From positions 3,204,501 through 3,268,500 of the forward strand of contig CM072906.1 in NCBI GenBank assembly GCA_037013685.1: 64,000 nucleotides of DNA, given 5' to 3'. The translations under genes were made by a program, and so were the position numbers. Under the pieces are notes generated by a model, which was not told the DNA's origin, made no database searches, and worked only from the letters and a program-made list of their open reading frames with translations. Numbering within the stretch: the stretch's first letter is position 1; every line of letters starts with the position of its first letter. Source of the stretch: Acridotheres tristis. Lineage: Eukaryota > Chordata > Aves > Passeriformes > Sturnidae. Positions 45,760 through 57,979 of this stretch are shown here, in pieces.

Positions 45760-47200
45760 CAAAAATACTGGCAGAAGCTTTTCCCACTGTCACTGAAACA
45801 ATCAGGATAAATCAAACTGTCTTACACTATTTTTAATATTAGGAATCAGGCATTCCTTTATTCCCAGCACTGGGGTGCATGGGAACAGCTCCACTCAGCA
45901 TGCACATTCACTCTAAACTTTTTGCAACGTATTTTGAGAAAAAAAATTAATGCTCATTGCCTATAAATTACATCATTCTCTTAATTATGAATATTCTATC
46001 TTCCATTTGTTATTGATTTCTCAATTCTCATGCTCTTGCCAGATGAAGAACTGCTTGCTCCTGGCTGGCTAATACTATGCTCATTTTGCCAAGTCATTGG
46101 TCTGTGGAACCACACCATCAAAAGTAGGATAAATATTTACTAAGGAAGGGAGTAAAACTACAGTCCATTGAGCTAAGGTTTTGCAAATTAAAGAACCAGG
46201 CCTGCTATACCAATTTTTCCCCTCATTTGCAAAGAAGCACCAGTTCACCAGGTGGTCAGATATGAGTGTGAGTTCACCAACCATCTGGGACCACCAAAGA
46301 GAATCTCAGGGCAGAAGAATGCTTGTGCTAAGGGGAGGGAATGTATGTGAATTACTCTGGGGAAATTATCATCATATATATGTTTTTTCTGATAAAAATT
46401 CTGAATATGATGTAAAATATATTTAAATATTATTGATGTTAAATATATTTAAACAATAAATAAAATAAATACAATAAATAAAATGTATTTAAACAGGGAC
46501 TTTTCCTGTACACAGCATGTACACCATGTGCAGCAATCTGTGCATCTGGCATTGCAACAAAGAATGCCTAATCCCTAGTATTAAGATTAAAGTGTTAGTT
46601 TCTTACTGATTTTTGATAACAATGTTAATTAGTCCACTTTTTTGTCTTTTTATTATTTTTATTTTTTCCCAGATAGAGTTTTCAGTACATTAAAAGCTGA
46701 ATTCTCTTTGTTAGTTTCTTCTTTATCTCTGGTTTCCACAACTTGTTCTCATAATCTACAAATTCTGCATCCTTGCTGTCCAGTTCTCAGCACCATTTCT
46801 CTACCCCAGGCTTTGTTCATTGAAGTGCATCAAGGTTGTTTTAGCAAAACTTAAAACTTTCAGTGATTTTCCCAAACAGTGTTCCACTAACAGCAGTTTG
46901 TGGAAAACCTTGCTATATGCTGCAGTGGAAAACTGCACTGCTTATGATTAATTAAAGGAATTATTAAAAGAGTTGATGAAAACAAATAATTGGAATAGTG
47001 AATTATCATTTCCAACAACTCTCCCCTCTGAAAGTGATCTTAATTACTTCTTTTACGATTACTTCCACTTAAATTATTGAATATTCAGAAAGACTTAAGA
47101 CACTAAAATGCAATAATTACTATTAAACTACTTAATATAACTTTTTGGCAAAACTGACCATATTTTAAAGCTAGGGCAATTCGATTTTGCCAGCATTTTA
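45760..47200. other. AT-rich region at the 3' side of the ERV
   Basis: Strongly AT-rich, with TAAAATATATTTAAAT and AATAAATAAAATAAATAC runs near 46410-46490. It may hold decayed ERV 3' sequence, but I found no integrase or env signature. Confidence 0.4.
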
Positions 47201-47229
47201 TCTTGGGCTTGGTATTCTGGGGTTGCATT

Positions 47230-50200
47230 TGAAACATGTTTTGGTGCAGCAACTATTAGGATGCTTTTCTCTGCCACCTCTTTAGCAACTTTATCTGCCA
47301 GTCAGTTTCCTGCATGAATTGAGGTATTTCCAAAGGGATGAGCTTTACAATGCATGAGAGCCATTTTGGCTGGTAACTGAACACTTTCTAGTAATTGTCT
47401 GATAATGTCTCCACCTCTGACAGGAGATCCTTGTGCTGAAAGGATCTCTCCTTTGTTCCAGAGAGTTCTATGGGAATTTAGAATTTACCCATTTAGAATT
47501 AAGCCATATGTCCCCCTTCTTCCCCTGAGACAGTTCCAGGGTGCCGTAGAGTGAGGAGCTCAGCCTTGTGTGCAGAGGTGGTAATGGGATGGCTTTGATT
47601 GGGCCCTACTGCACACCCAAATTTCTGCTTTCCTTTGCTCACAAAATTGCTCCCATCTGTGAACAATTCCCAGCCCCAATCTTCTAGCAGAGTATCTCCT
47701 CTGCTTCAGTAAAGCTCCTCAACAGTTAGAAGACAGTCCTGTTGTAAGGCTTCTTGACTTTCTGGTACAGATTCCAGAAACATGGCTGGGTGCAAGGCAA
47801 AGTAGTTGTTTTCAGTTCCACATCATCCTGATCCAACAGGACAACTTGATACTTAAACATTTGACTTGGGGATAACCAGTTGCCTCTTTTATGTCCTAGA
47901 AGAGAGAGGATCATGGGTGGAACATCAACAGTTCTTTTCTGGCCCATTATCCATTCTGGGTTTCTTGTATTAAAAGGACAGTTGCTGCTAAAAGTCAACG
48001 GCAGCCAGGACATGCCTTAACTTACATTGTCCAGTTCTTTAGAAATATATCCTATGGCTGTTTTCCATGTCCCCAACCTCTGAGCTAACACCTGTAGTGC
48101 AAGGTGTCAGTGTTCATGAACAAACAGCTCAAAAGGTTTGTCCAAGCCAGGTAATCCCTGTGCAGGGCTGGCGTTAGAGCTCTCTTGGAGTCTCTGAAAG
48201 CCTCTGGCATTCTGGCGTCCACTGTAGGACCCCCTTGGGGGGTGTAGCACCTCCTTGGGGTTTCTCAGGGCCTCATATAAAGGTCTTACCCATAGTCCAG
48301 AATTAGGAATGCACCAACCACCCATTCCTAGAAATGTTCTTGCAAGCAGGCCTTGGCTCTGGGGTTTGGCAAATTATCTCTGTCCTTTTTGTTCCAAGGC
48401 TTTGCTGTCCCCAGGAAACGGTGACCCTCAGATACATTACACACTCTTTGGCAGTTTGGGCCTTCTTCTTGCATCCCCTGTAACTGGCTTGTCCCAAAAA
48501 GTTCAGCAAACTTAGAGTCATTTCCATGCATCCAGCTTGAGTTCCTGTAGCAATTAAAAGAGTACCTACATACAGTAGCAAAGTGCTGTCTTCATTCTCC
48601 TTTTCCCATACCTTCATCTCTTTTGCCAATTGGTTCTTGTCTTGGGGCGACAGTATGATGCTGTACCCCCCCATTGTCTGCTTTATGCCCAGACGTGGCT
48701 CCTCTAACTTTCAGTTAGGTCCGAGAGAGGGGAGGAAAGCTGGTGGAATTCTTTCAGCGCGGTTTTCACACGATCCTCCCCCAGGCTCGCTCAGCTGTGC
48801 TGTGCAGCACAGACAGAGGGAGCACATCCCTGATTTTAGCCAGCTTCTTGTTTGTTAGCTGAGGCAAGAAGTTTTCCCGAGACTGTGGCTTCTTCTTCTG
48901 GAGCCGTTCAGCTTTGCCCCGGTCCAAAACACCCGAACACTGCCGGGAGCCCTGGGATGCTGCATCCCAGCTCCAGAGCTCAGGAGGGGCCGAGCCACAC
49001 CTACAGAAACAACTCTGAACCCACCATCTTTCTCCACAGCGAGAAGGTTTTACTATCCACCGATATTCATTCTTCTTCCTGTGCCTGCATGCACACTGTG
49101 TGTTAAATAAACACTTTCCTCCAAGAAATTCCATTTTCTGTGTGAGGGAGTGCCGAAACCTGTTTCCTTTAGAACAGACGTTAATTTCAAGACATTTCCT
49201 CCTAACTTGTCTCAAATTGAGACAGTTCTCAAACAATGTGGGCCAATTTTTGAACCCTAGAGGAAGAATGATCCACTTTAATTGGGTTTCATGGCCCATC
49301 AAAGAACTTTCCATTCAAAGGCAAACAGGAGTTGACTTTCAGTTTCAAGGCAATACAGAAAAAAGCAGCCTTAACATCCACAACTGTGGACTCATCAGGA
49401 CTCATCAGATTCCTTAACTGGGGTTAAAAGGGTCTAAGGACTTGCTACCACTAGGTCTAAGTCTCACACTATTTCATTGACAGCTCTGAGATCTTGTACT
49501 GCCCTGTGTTCATTAGTACGGGGTTCCTTTACTGGCAGGAGGGGAGTTCTATATTGTGACCCACATTCCCTTCTTGCAAAATCTAGCAATTCATTCTTCT
49601 AACCCACTTCTAGCTTCTAATTTCAAAGAAAAATGTTTCTACCTAACCAGTCTTCTGTTAGGCCTCAACTGAAGCCTTACTGGTTGCACTGGTTTTGATT
49701 TCCCTCAATTTTGTTGCTCCATACCAACAGAGTGACAATGTTTTCCACCTCTTCTGGGATTCCCTCTATTGCATTTGGTTGCATTTTAACAATATAAAAA
49801 TCTGAGCCTCCAGGGCTTTACTTTCAGAAATACAGAATTGTATTTGCCAATTTTCAAATGTTGTTTGTGAATTTATTGTACTAAAAGTCTCTCTTCCTAA
49901 CAAAGGCATCGGTCATTCAGGCATATACAGAAACTGATGTGTTAACCACTGCCTACCTGTCTTGAATTTTAAGGGTTGGAAATATGACATATTTTCTGTC
50001 TTTCTGGGGGCATCAATGACAATTACAGTATCTTGGCTAAAGGTTCCTTTATGTGTATATAGTACAGAAGAAATTACCCCTATATCCACCAGACAATCTA
50101 CCTGTTCACTCCCCAGTGTCAGGGTGACCAGGGTTTCAGCTGGGGATGACTCCCCTGCTTCCCTCCATTCTTCATCTAATGTTTAAAAGCCCTGTGGCCT

Positions 50201-50900
50201 GGTCAGGAGGTGCCTGTTTCTTCCTGGGCAGTTGCACTTCCAGTGGCCTTCTTGCTTCCATCTCACACACTGATTTCTACCCAGAAGCCTTCCTGGGTGC
50301 CCTCCATCTCTTGTTCTGTAACTCCCCCCTGGGGAAGGAGTTTTGGGCTCAGTAAAGCTGCTAGGAGTGTCCTAGTCCTGCTTTCCTTGATGTTCTCTAT
50401 GTTATTGTATACCTCTCAAGCCGTTTCCAATAATCCATTTAGGTCCTGGAATCTTCCCCCTCCAGTCTCATTCTAATATCTGAAGCAGATTGTCCCACAA
50501 ATAACACAGCTAACTGTAAGGCATCTCCCTCTTTTTCAGGATGCAGATCCCTGTACTTTCTGGCCACACCATAGTGAGTCACTGGTGAAAATCAGAAGGG
50601 GATTCATCTTTTCTTTGAACTACTTGATATGAGTTTTGATGTATCTATAGCTTTCAGAATAGCATGTTTATTATAACTAATCTTTGATATCGAATCAATA
50701 ATTGTCTCTGAGCTGGGTTATTTGGATCCCACCAGGGATGTGCAGGAGGGAAATATTGATCCACTATTCCCTGCTGAATGTTCTGAGCATGCCCTCTCTC
50801 AGCCTCTTTCCCCATTTTTGCCATTACCACAATTCCTCTACCTGCAGTATCAGGGCGTCTAAAACTACCTTAATAACATCCCTGGGGTCTTTCCCTTGAA
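47230..50900 (-). mobile_element. Degenerate class I (gamma-type) endogenous retrovirus, gag to RNase H
   Basis: On minus, fragments follow retroviral order. A Gag capsid-like piece (about 50760-50450) is followed by a zinc-knuckle remnant with a lost Cys near 50240. A protease remnant near 50130-49880 has LVDIG in place of the active LVDTG. Reverse transcriptase pieces follow at 49560-49200 and 48670-48300, with YVGT where YVDD is expected. RNase H pieces lie at 48010-47730 and 47350-47230. Stops and frameshifts break every region, so it is inactive. No integrase, env or paired LTRs were identified. It separates duplication units 1 and 2. Confidence 0.8.
48675..49190 (+). mobile_element. Possible solo LTR inserted in the ERV reverse transcriptase
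   Basis: About 515 bp interrupts the RT region between the FKN-containing part and the YVDD-equivalent part. It starts TGTCTGCTTT, ends TTCAAGACA, and has AAATAAAC at about 49109-49116 and GC-richer sequence than its host. The TG...CA ends and poly(A) signal suggest an LTR. I could not find a target-site duplication. Confidence 0.4.
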
Positions 50901-51231
50901 CTCACTGGATTAGGAGATCGAATCATTAGTTTAGCAAAACTAATTTCCCCAATCAAACACTAAAAATACCACCCTGTGAAAAGAAATTTAGCTGCCTAAG
51001 AGTTGAAATAAGACTGCTAAGAGTTGGGTGAGAGTTGACCTTACACTGCTAAAGACTAATTTTAAAAATTAATTAAAAGTTATAAAATTGCAACCCCTTA
51101 AACTGAACATCACTGCCATAGAGCTTTGAGGCAAGAAGGACTAAGGGTGAACAGAACATGTTTTGAAAAGGGGCAGGTGGGGGTGGATGGCGAGTGTTGA
51201 AGGGAAGAACTTTGTTTGTGTTCCCCCACAG

Positions 51232-51315
51232 CCTTGGGGACATTGACAGGAGCAATTTCATTGTCTTCTTTATGGACTGTCCAGCTGACATAAAACCTGA
51301 CTTGGAGGCAATGGT
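51232..51315 (+). pseudogene. Exon-like fragment, unknown gene, unit 2
   Basis: Same stretch as in unit 1: after CCCCCACAG it reads SLGDIDRSNFIVFFMDCPAD then IKPDLEAM, and here meets GTACAA rather than GTAAAG. The amino-acid sequence is kept but the donor has weakened. Confidence 0.35.
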
Positions 51316-51689
51316 ACAAAGGCTTCACCCACAGAGACTCTTTGCCCTGAGCTCTAGAGGAGAAAGGAGTCTGTGCCTCAACAACCCTAGAGCTCAGCGA
51401 GGTGCTCATGGGGGTCCTCCTGCACCTCTGGCATGAGGAACAGCACCCCACTGCTTCCCTGGCAAAGGCTGATCCCAATGGATGCTCCAAAGCACGCCTT
51501 GGGTTTGCACCAGTGGAGGAACTGGCTTAGATGGAACACACATCTTAAACCAATTAAAAGAAGAACAATGAGGCTGTATTCCCCTGGGAGACCCTGGAAC
51601 ATTTTCAGCAAATGAAAGGACTACAAAAGGGCTGGAGGTGGACTTCACACTGAGAGAGGAGAGAGATAGGGAGATAGAGGAGAGAAGCT

Positions 51690-51860
51690 GTGTCTGCTGC
51701 ACTCCTGGAAGTGTCCAGAACCAGGTTAGATGGGGCTTGGAGCAACCTGGTCTAGTAGAAAATGTTCCTTTACCTATCCCTGATAGGTGGTGAAATGAGA
51801 TGATCTTTGAGGTCCCTTCCAGCCCGAGGCATTCCATGACTCCATTGATCCACGACTTCA
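51690..51860 (+). mobile_element. CR1 LINE 3' end, unit 2
   Basis: Duplicate of the unit 1 CR1: GGGGCTTGGAGCAACCTGG, GATGATCTTTGAGGTCCC, then CATTCCATGACTCCATTGAT. Confidence 0.85.
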
Positions 51861-51901
51861 TGAGTTTGGTCCCACTGGCTCCCAGGAGTGGAGTGGGGTG
51901 T

Positions 51902-51914
51902 GTTGCCTGGCAAC
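51902..51914 (+). promoter_or_regulatory. RFX X-box, copy 2 promoter
   Basis: GTTGCCTGGCAAC is a perfect inverted repeat around one base, 209 bp before the copy 2 start codon. This is the sequence class bound by RFX factors. Confidence 0.65.
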
Positions 51915-52122
51915 GGGAGTTGTGCAGAGGGGCATGAGCAGTGCAGGCTCCAGTCCTGCAAGGGATGAGGAAGGAGGAAGGAACCTGCTGCTACTCATCC
52001 TTTTCTTATTGCTTTTGCCTACCGCTTCTTTTGGCCCTTTTGTTCATCCCTTTTGCTCATCCCTGACAGCCCCAGCTGGGCAGGAAGGCTTGTGAGCAAC
52101 CAGGGACGGAGTGTGTGCAGAC

Positions 52123-55100
52123 ATGGCAACATCCCTGGACACACTCAGCCTCTCCCAGCTGCTGGATCTTGCCATTGGGGCACCTGAGCATGGGACCGTC
52201 CATTTTGCAGCCATGCGAAAACTGCTGGAGGCCGTGCTGGTGCACCTGGATGTGCAGTACCTGAGCACCCAGGAGCCATGGCCAGGCCAGCTCACTGGCC
52301 CCTCACTTGCCAGTGTAGCTGCTGAGCTGAAAGAAATTAAGAAGAAGGTGGAAGTCAAGTACAAGTCCGAGGTAAAGGCTCTTCCAGCCCTCTGGGCACT
52401 CCCCCACCAAACAGCCCCTCCTGGCTCCCTCAGACAGCAGTGCTTGGCACTGCCCTCACTGCCCAGGCACAGGCTGAGCCACTGGCAGCAGTCCTTTGCC
52501 ATCTGAATGGGGTTCAGCACGCTGGCACTGAGCCAGGCTGCAGCAGGTGGCACCGGGACTCTTCCTGCTGGCCTGGCTGTGCCATGGGCTGCCCCTGGCA
52601 GAGTGGGACTCTTTGGGGTGTTGCTGCCCTGGCCATCACCTCTGACATCCCTTTGTTCCCAGGTGGTCCCTCAGGGTACTGGAGTCATGGTAGAGGCCAA
52701 GAAGAAGTTCCCAGAGGAGCAGGACAAGGTGAGTGAGAGCAAGTCGTGGGTCTGAGACAGCAGCCAGTACCCTGGGCTCTGACCTGGCAGGATGCATGGA
52801 GATTGCTGCCTGCAGAGCCCTGCCAGCCCCCACAGGCCCTCCCTAGACACTGACTCCCACCACCCCTCTCTACTAGGACTCTCTCTCCATGGATGTCCGT
52901 GAGGAGATTGAAAGGATAAAGTCAACACAGACACGAACAGCACAGAGGATTAAGGAATTGGCTGCCTTGGTGAGCTACGGGGTGGTGTCACCTTTGGGCA
53001 CTCATGGGGGACTTCAGTGTGGCTCCGTGAGCCCAGGGCTTGGAGTGAGGGGCTGGGGGAAGGATGGTGGGCCCTGGGGCTTTCTGTGCAGCTGATGTGT
53101 CTCCATGCTGGGACAACATGATGTCTGTGCCCTGACTCTACTGTCACTGGCCTTCCCAGGTGAAGAAGCTGGAAGCGGACGTTAAAAAGCTGAAGGAGGA
53201 TATAGCCAAGTGGAAAGAAGAGATCAACAAGGAGATGTCTCAGCAACTTGAGTAAGAGGACAGAAGTGGGTTTCATACCCTGCAGGGCTCCCAGGGAGCC
53301 CAGGAGTCTGGGAGCATCCCAGACCATTTGTGGGCACGGGACAATGCCAGAGCAGCCCTGCAGGGATAACCCTGCCCTTGTCCCCATCTCACTGGCCAGG
53401 GCTATGCAACAGGAGATGATGCATGAGCTGCAGAAGATGGAGGAGCAGCAGGAGATGAAGAATACCATGCTGGAGCAGCTGCTGACTGAGACAGCCAACC
53501 AGCTGAATGAGCAGGTGAGGTCCTGTGGGAGGACTCCCGGCACCCACTGGCTTGGTGCAGAAATCCTGGTGGGGTTCCCAGCCACATTCCCCAAGTGGCT
53601 GGGACCACTGAGGCACACAGCACGCAGGACTGTTGGTTCCATTCATCCCATCTCTTGAGCCAATTCCCTCTGCTGTTCCTGCAGCTGGCTGAGATAGGGG
53701 AGATAGCGTGGACCGTGCAGGCGGAGCAGGAGAGGGTAAAGGCAGAGTGCTCCAGTTGCACCTTTGACGTCAATGTGCAACTGGGGGAGCTCCTCCAGCG
53801 CTGTGAGAAACTCCAGGAGCAGGTGGACGCCCTGGAGTCACGGCAGATGGCCATGGGCAAGCCTGAGAAGATGAGGAGTAATTGGGGCCAGGTAGGCAGC
53901 TGGCAGCATGGGGGAGTGAGGACATGCAGCAGCTGGATATGCTGTAGTGTGGGGGAGACACAAAGTGCCCCAAATGGGCCTGGACCATTCAGCTGCATGG
54001 GCAGAAATTAAAGCCTTGATGCAAACGTCCTGTTGACATTGAGGGCCCGTGGCCACTGGCTGAGTAATGTGGGTTTGCCCCTGTGGAGCACCCAGAGCCC
54101 CTCTTGCTCAGTACGACATTTTTTCTTCCCCGTAGAAGGACCAGAAATGGCTGCGTAACATGGAGGCCACAGTTGCAAAGATGCAAGGGGACTGTGATAA
54201 GTTCAGCTTTGTTTCTGAGACCCTCCAGAAAGACTCTGAAGAAAAGCAGAAAGCAATCGAGGTGTGTGGCTGAAACTGCTGTGGTATCAGGGCATCCCCC
54301 AGGCTCTGCTTCTGATTCCAGGCAGGGATCACAAAGAAAGCTGTCTCCCTAAAGAGACATCACTGAGCCTATTCCAAGTGCCTTTCCTCAAGGTTTTTGG
54401 GTTGGGGGAGTGGGGTGTGCTCCCTGCTTCTGAGGTGTGCCCCAGGAGGCAGCTCCCACCCTGCTGTGGTGTCATGGCTTCCTTTCTATGCTGAAAGATG
54501 CTGTTCCAGTGTCTGGAGAAGCTGCAGAAGGGGAAAGCAGATGAGCAGGACATGTTGGAAGCAATAGAAGTGGTACAGTCTCGAGGGGCCTCTGTGGCAG
54601 CCCAGGGGTTCCTGGGCGGGGTGACAAATGCCCCTTGTCCCTTGGGGGCTGGGTGGCAGAACTGGCCCGGGGGAGGGAGGATTTCCTGAGCGTCTGGGGT
54701 CCCTCACCCTTCAGATGGTGGGACCAACCTCACTGGGGTGATCAGGGGCCACAGCACCCTGAAAGGGGCATGATGGTCTGGAGGAAGCACTTGTCCCTCT
54801 GGCCCTCACACGTGCTGGCTCTGCCTGTTGTTCCTCAACCCTTTCCCCACTGCTCTCCTGCTGTTCCCCTGTGCTAGAAGGCAGACAAAGCTGCCTTGGG
54901 CAGCAAAGTCAATTGCAGCCAGTTTGAAGCAAACATGGAGCGACTGCATGAGAGAATGCAGGAGTTACAGAGCCAGATTTCAGAGCAGGAGCAGCACTGG
55001 AACCAGATGCAGCACAAGCTCAGTTTTGTGGAGGAGGAGAAGGTGAGGGGTACCTTGTCCCCCACCATGAGAAAGTGGCACCTTTGGGATTTGACAGCCT

Positions 55101-57790
55101 GAATCCCTCTGAGGATTCCCTCCAGGCTTTTCCCTGGAGACCTCCCCATTGCATCCCGGGGCAGCTGGCTGAGGCTGTGCTCCTGTTCACAGCTGGACCG
55201 CCAGGAGCTGAAGGATTTCAGTAACCAGATGGTGGAGACCTGGAACAGGAGTATTGAGGAACTCGAGAATAGGTTGTCGCGTGACAAAGCTGCTGGGATT
55301 AAGAAGTGAGTGCGATGGAGATTCTGATGGCTCTGGGGAGAGCAATGGTCCCGCTCCCTCCAGCTGTCCCAGCCACTGCCATGGCACCAATTTCGCTGCT
55401 CAATGAGCCATGGGGATGCTGATGAAGCAGCTACACCTACTCCTTCCACCAGCAGCAGGTTCCACACAGGAAAGGAGGCACGAGGAGGAGGCACCTGCAG
55501 GACAGAGCCCTCCCAAAGCAAAATGGGGATATGGGTGTAAAGGCTCCCAGAAACCAGGGTGGGAGATGGCAAATCCTCCTCGCAGGCACGGGTGTGACAC
55601 GCAGTGTCCCAGGGCTGGGTCGTGCCCTGCCCTCCTGGCCGGGCACACGGGGCACTTTGGAGCCAGAGAGGGGCTGAAAGCACTGCAAGGGCTGATTGGG
55701 ATGGTGACAAGGGTTGCTGTGTCCTTCACCTGGCATCAGCCAGCCGGTTGGGGATGGGGAGAAACAGGCTCAGCAGCCCACGGCTCACCCGGCAAACGCC
55801 GGGACTCTGTGCAGTGATGCCCGGCAGCTGGCTGCTGCCAGCGAGCTGCTGCCTGTGTGCAGGCAGGGCTGTGGCCCCAGGAGCTCTCCCAGCCCTCTCC
55901 TCTCACCCTCCTCAGGCAGCTGCCAGTGCCCTTCTCGTGCCTGTCCTGTGACCGCATGCTCACCATGCAGGTTCCTGGCCCGTGAGTAGCACCAGTGCAT
56001 CGGGGGCAGTGGCGCTGGGATGGGGGGAGATGGGTGCCAGCAGTGACCCGCTGTGCTGGGCACAGGGGTGACAGTGTCTGCTTGGGAGGCTCTGATGTGG
56101 GGAGCCCCCTCTGCAGCCCTGCCCATCAGCGGGGAGTGTGGGAACTCACCCCAAGGGCTCCAGGCAGCAGGATGCCATGGGCTACAATCCTATGGGTTTG
56201 GGAGTGCTGCCTGGAGCAGGCACAGGTTGTTTGTCCCCTGTCACTCACCTGTGTCTGCTGCCCTCCCCAGGTACCCTGAGACACTCCCATATTTGCAGCC
56301 GCTGCCCCCCAGCAAGGAGTCCCAGCACAGCCAAAGGTAGGGGCTTTGAGGACACATCCCTGGCTCTGGGAGTGCAGGGTAGCCCTGCCACAGCAAGGAG
56401 GGCTCCTCCCTGGGCCAGGGCAGAGGACACTGGGGGTGCTGGTGAGGGCAGGGGAGCAGAGAGCAGCTGTGGAGGGCCAGGGCTTGCACCAGGTCTGGGT
56501 GGTTTGGCCCACACTTGCGCGTGGCGTCCGGTGGTCGGGGGGTGTTGGAGTGGGGGCGCCCGAGAGGCTGCAGCCCACACCTTGCACTGCCCTGTCTGGT
56601 CCTCATCTGTCCCGGTTGGCGGGGTTTTTTGGGGGGGGGGGGGCAGCTGGTGTCCTGTGCACAGGGACCTGCCATGGCCACAGCCAGTGCACCTGGCCGT
56701 GGGGAAAGAGCCAGCAGATCCAGCCTGGTGGGATGGGCTTGGGGCTCCTGCAGCAGGTGGACAGGAGCTGGGAGGGACATGCCCCTGCAGGCAGCACCCC
56801 CAGTCCCCTCCCGGGCACAGCAGGGTGAAGCCTGGAATGCCTCAGGCCTGGGCACTGAGGATGCTCTGCCCCTTCCCACAGGAGGCCAGTGGTCCATGGC
56901 AGTGTTCCCCGTGTGCCACAGAGCTGTGGGGATCATCAGGCCAGCAGCTCCACGATGCAGCACATCACGGCTTTGCCACATACAAGTGCACATGTGCAGT
57001 GTCTCCCGGTACTCCAGCACAAGGTAGGGATGATGAAGGTGGGGACACAGAAGGGTGACTGAGGCTCCATGGCATTGCTGACTATCCAGGGGGAATCTGT
57101 GCCTTCGGTCCCCAGGCAAAGCAGGGTTAGGTGGATTTCTGGGGGACGCTGAATTGGGCCCCACATTGCAGCCAGCTGCTCTCTCCTTCCCAGCCCGGAG
57201 TGACCCAGGTTCTGGACAGTGGTGGACACACCTCGAGGGGCCAGATTGACCAGCTTCCTGTGGGGATCAGGGCACAGGATAAGTCAGGTATGGCTCTGTT
57301 AGGGCGTGGGAGGCAGAGGGGAGAAGAGGCTGTCTGTGTGCTCGGTACAGTGTGCAGGACAAGCAGGGCTCTGTGTACAAGGCGGGCAGGCTGGGAATGG
57401 AGGTTTGGGCTCTGGACTGGATTGGAAAGGCCAGAAGCAGAATGGAACAGAGAACCGACAAATGGGGCAACTGAGCTTGGATCTCTCAGGGTCTCTCACC
57501 TGCTAGGAAGGTGACACTCGCGCTGACCCCTCTTGGGCTGTCAGAGCTGCTCCAGCCAGGGGCAGCCCCTGGGAAGTGGAGGCTCACTCACTCTTGCTCC
57601 TCAACCCTCAGGCCCTGCTGTCACACGGGTGCACCGGCCAGGCACAGCTCCCCGACACGTCTCCTGGGCACCTGGGCTGCTCCAGCCACTCCAGCCCCGC
57701 CGGGCAGCAACAGCTCCTGCCCAGCTGGATCGGACTCATCACCCAGTGCTCGACCTGGGACATCTTGTCAGAAGCCAGAAAAGTCTGTGA
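52123..57790 (+). CDS. C16orf96/QRICH2-like coiled-coil protein, copy 2, 15 exons, 615 aa
   Basis: Seen exons: 52123-52371, 52663-52728, 52877-52969, 53160-53251, 53400-53514, 53685-53891, 54136-54261, 54498-54572, 54878-55042, 55193-55305, 55916-55981, 56271-56336, 56882-57023, 57194-57287 and 57612-57790. They join in frame (1848 nt). Domain order is that of copy 1. Differences cluster. Exon 1 has six extra codons before its donor. Exon 7 is mostly different (KDQKWLRNMEATVAKMQ...) and one codon longer. Exon 10 ends LENRLSRDKAAGIKK instead of LKDYMKADDSGAGIKK. The second half of exon 13 is unrelated in sequence. The C-terminus continues to LDLGHLVRSQKSL. Other exons differ by only a few residues. 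Poly(A) signal is at 57832-57837. This looks like the full-length reference member of the three. Confidence 0.82.
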
Positions 57791-57979
57791 GGATGGCCAT
57801 CAGAATAATGATGCTTTAGTTGTATTTAGTTAATAAAAAACGTTAAAATTGCAGGCAGAGCCTTGTCTCACCAGCCTCTCTCTCCCCTGGGTTCCCTGAT
57901 GCTCCTTAAGCTCCTTCCCCCTTGCTGTGGCTCTGCCACCAGGCTGAGCAGATCGTGCCCTGGGGCCAGCCCTGAGGCT

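Larger units (their letters stand above)
39117..45760 (+). repeat. Segmental duplication unit 1
   Basis: Begins ATCACTGCCATAGAGCTTTG and ends after the gene's poly(A) signal. The same order recurs at 51109-57850 with near-identity across exons and most introns. Unit 1 carries about 320 bp (about 39519-39838) that is absent from unit 2. The third copy is inverted at the right edge. Confidence 0.85.
51109..57850 (+). repeat. Segmental duplication unit 2 (left arm of palindrome)
   Basis: Direct repeat of 39117-45760. The copy of the unknown exon-like fragment, the CR1, the X-box and all 15 exons are in the same order. Intron 12 is 545 bp here against 230 bp in unit 1, and includes a long G run at about 56630-56643. 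Confidence 0.85.

Noticed and set aside
47230..50900. A functional retroviral gene
   Set aside because: Active-site motifs are altered and each region carries stops or frameshifts; it is an old, broken copy.
54874..57164. 278- and 307-codon minus ORFs opposite copy 2, with 230-codon ORFs at 41296-41988 and 52950-53642
   Set aside because: They run through introns and exons of the well-supported plus-strand gene and have no coiled coil, signal or domain of their own.
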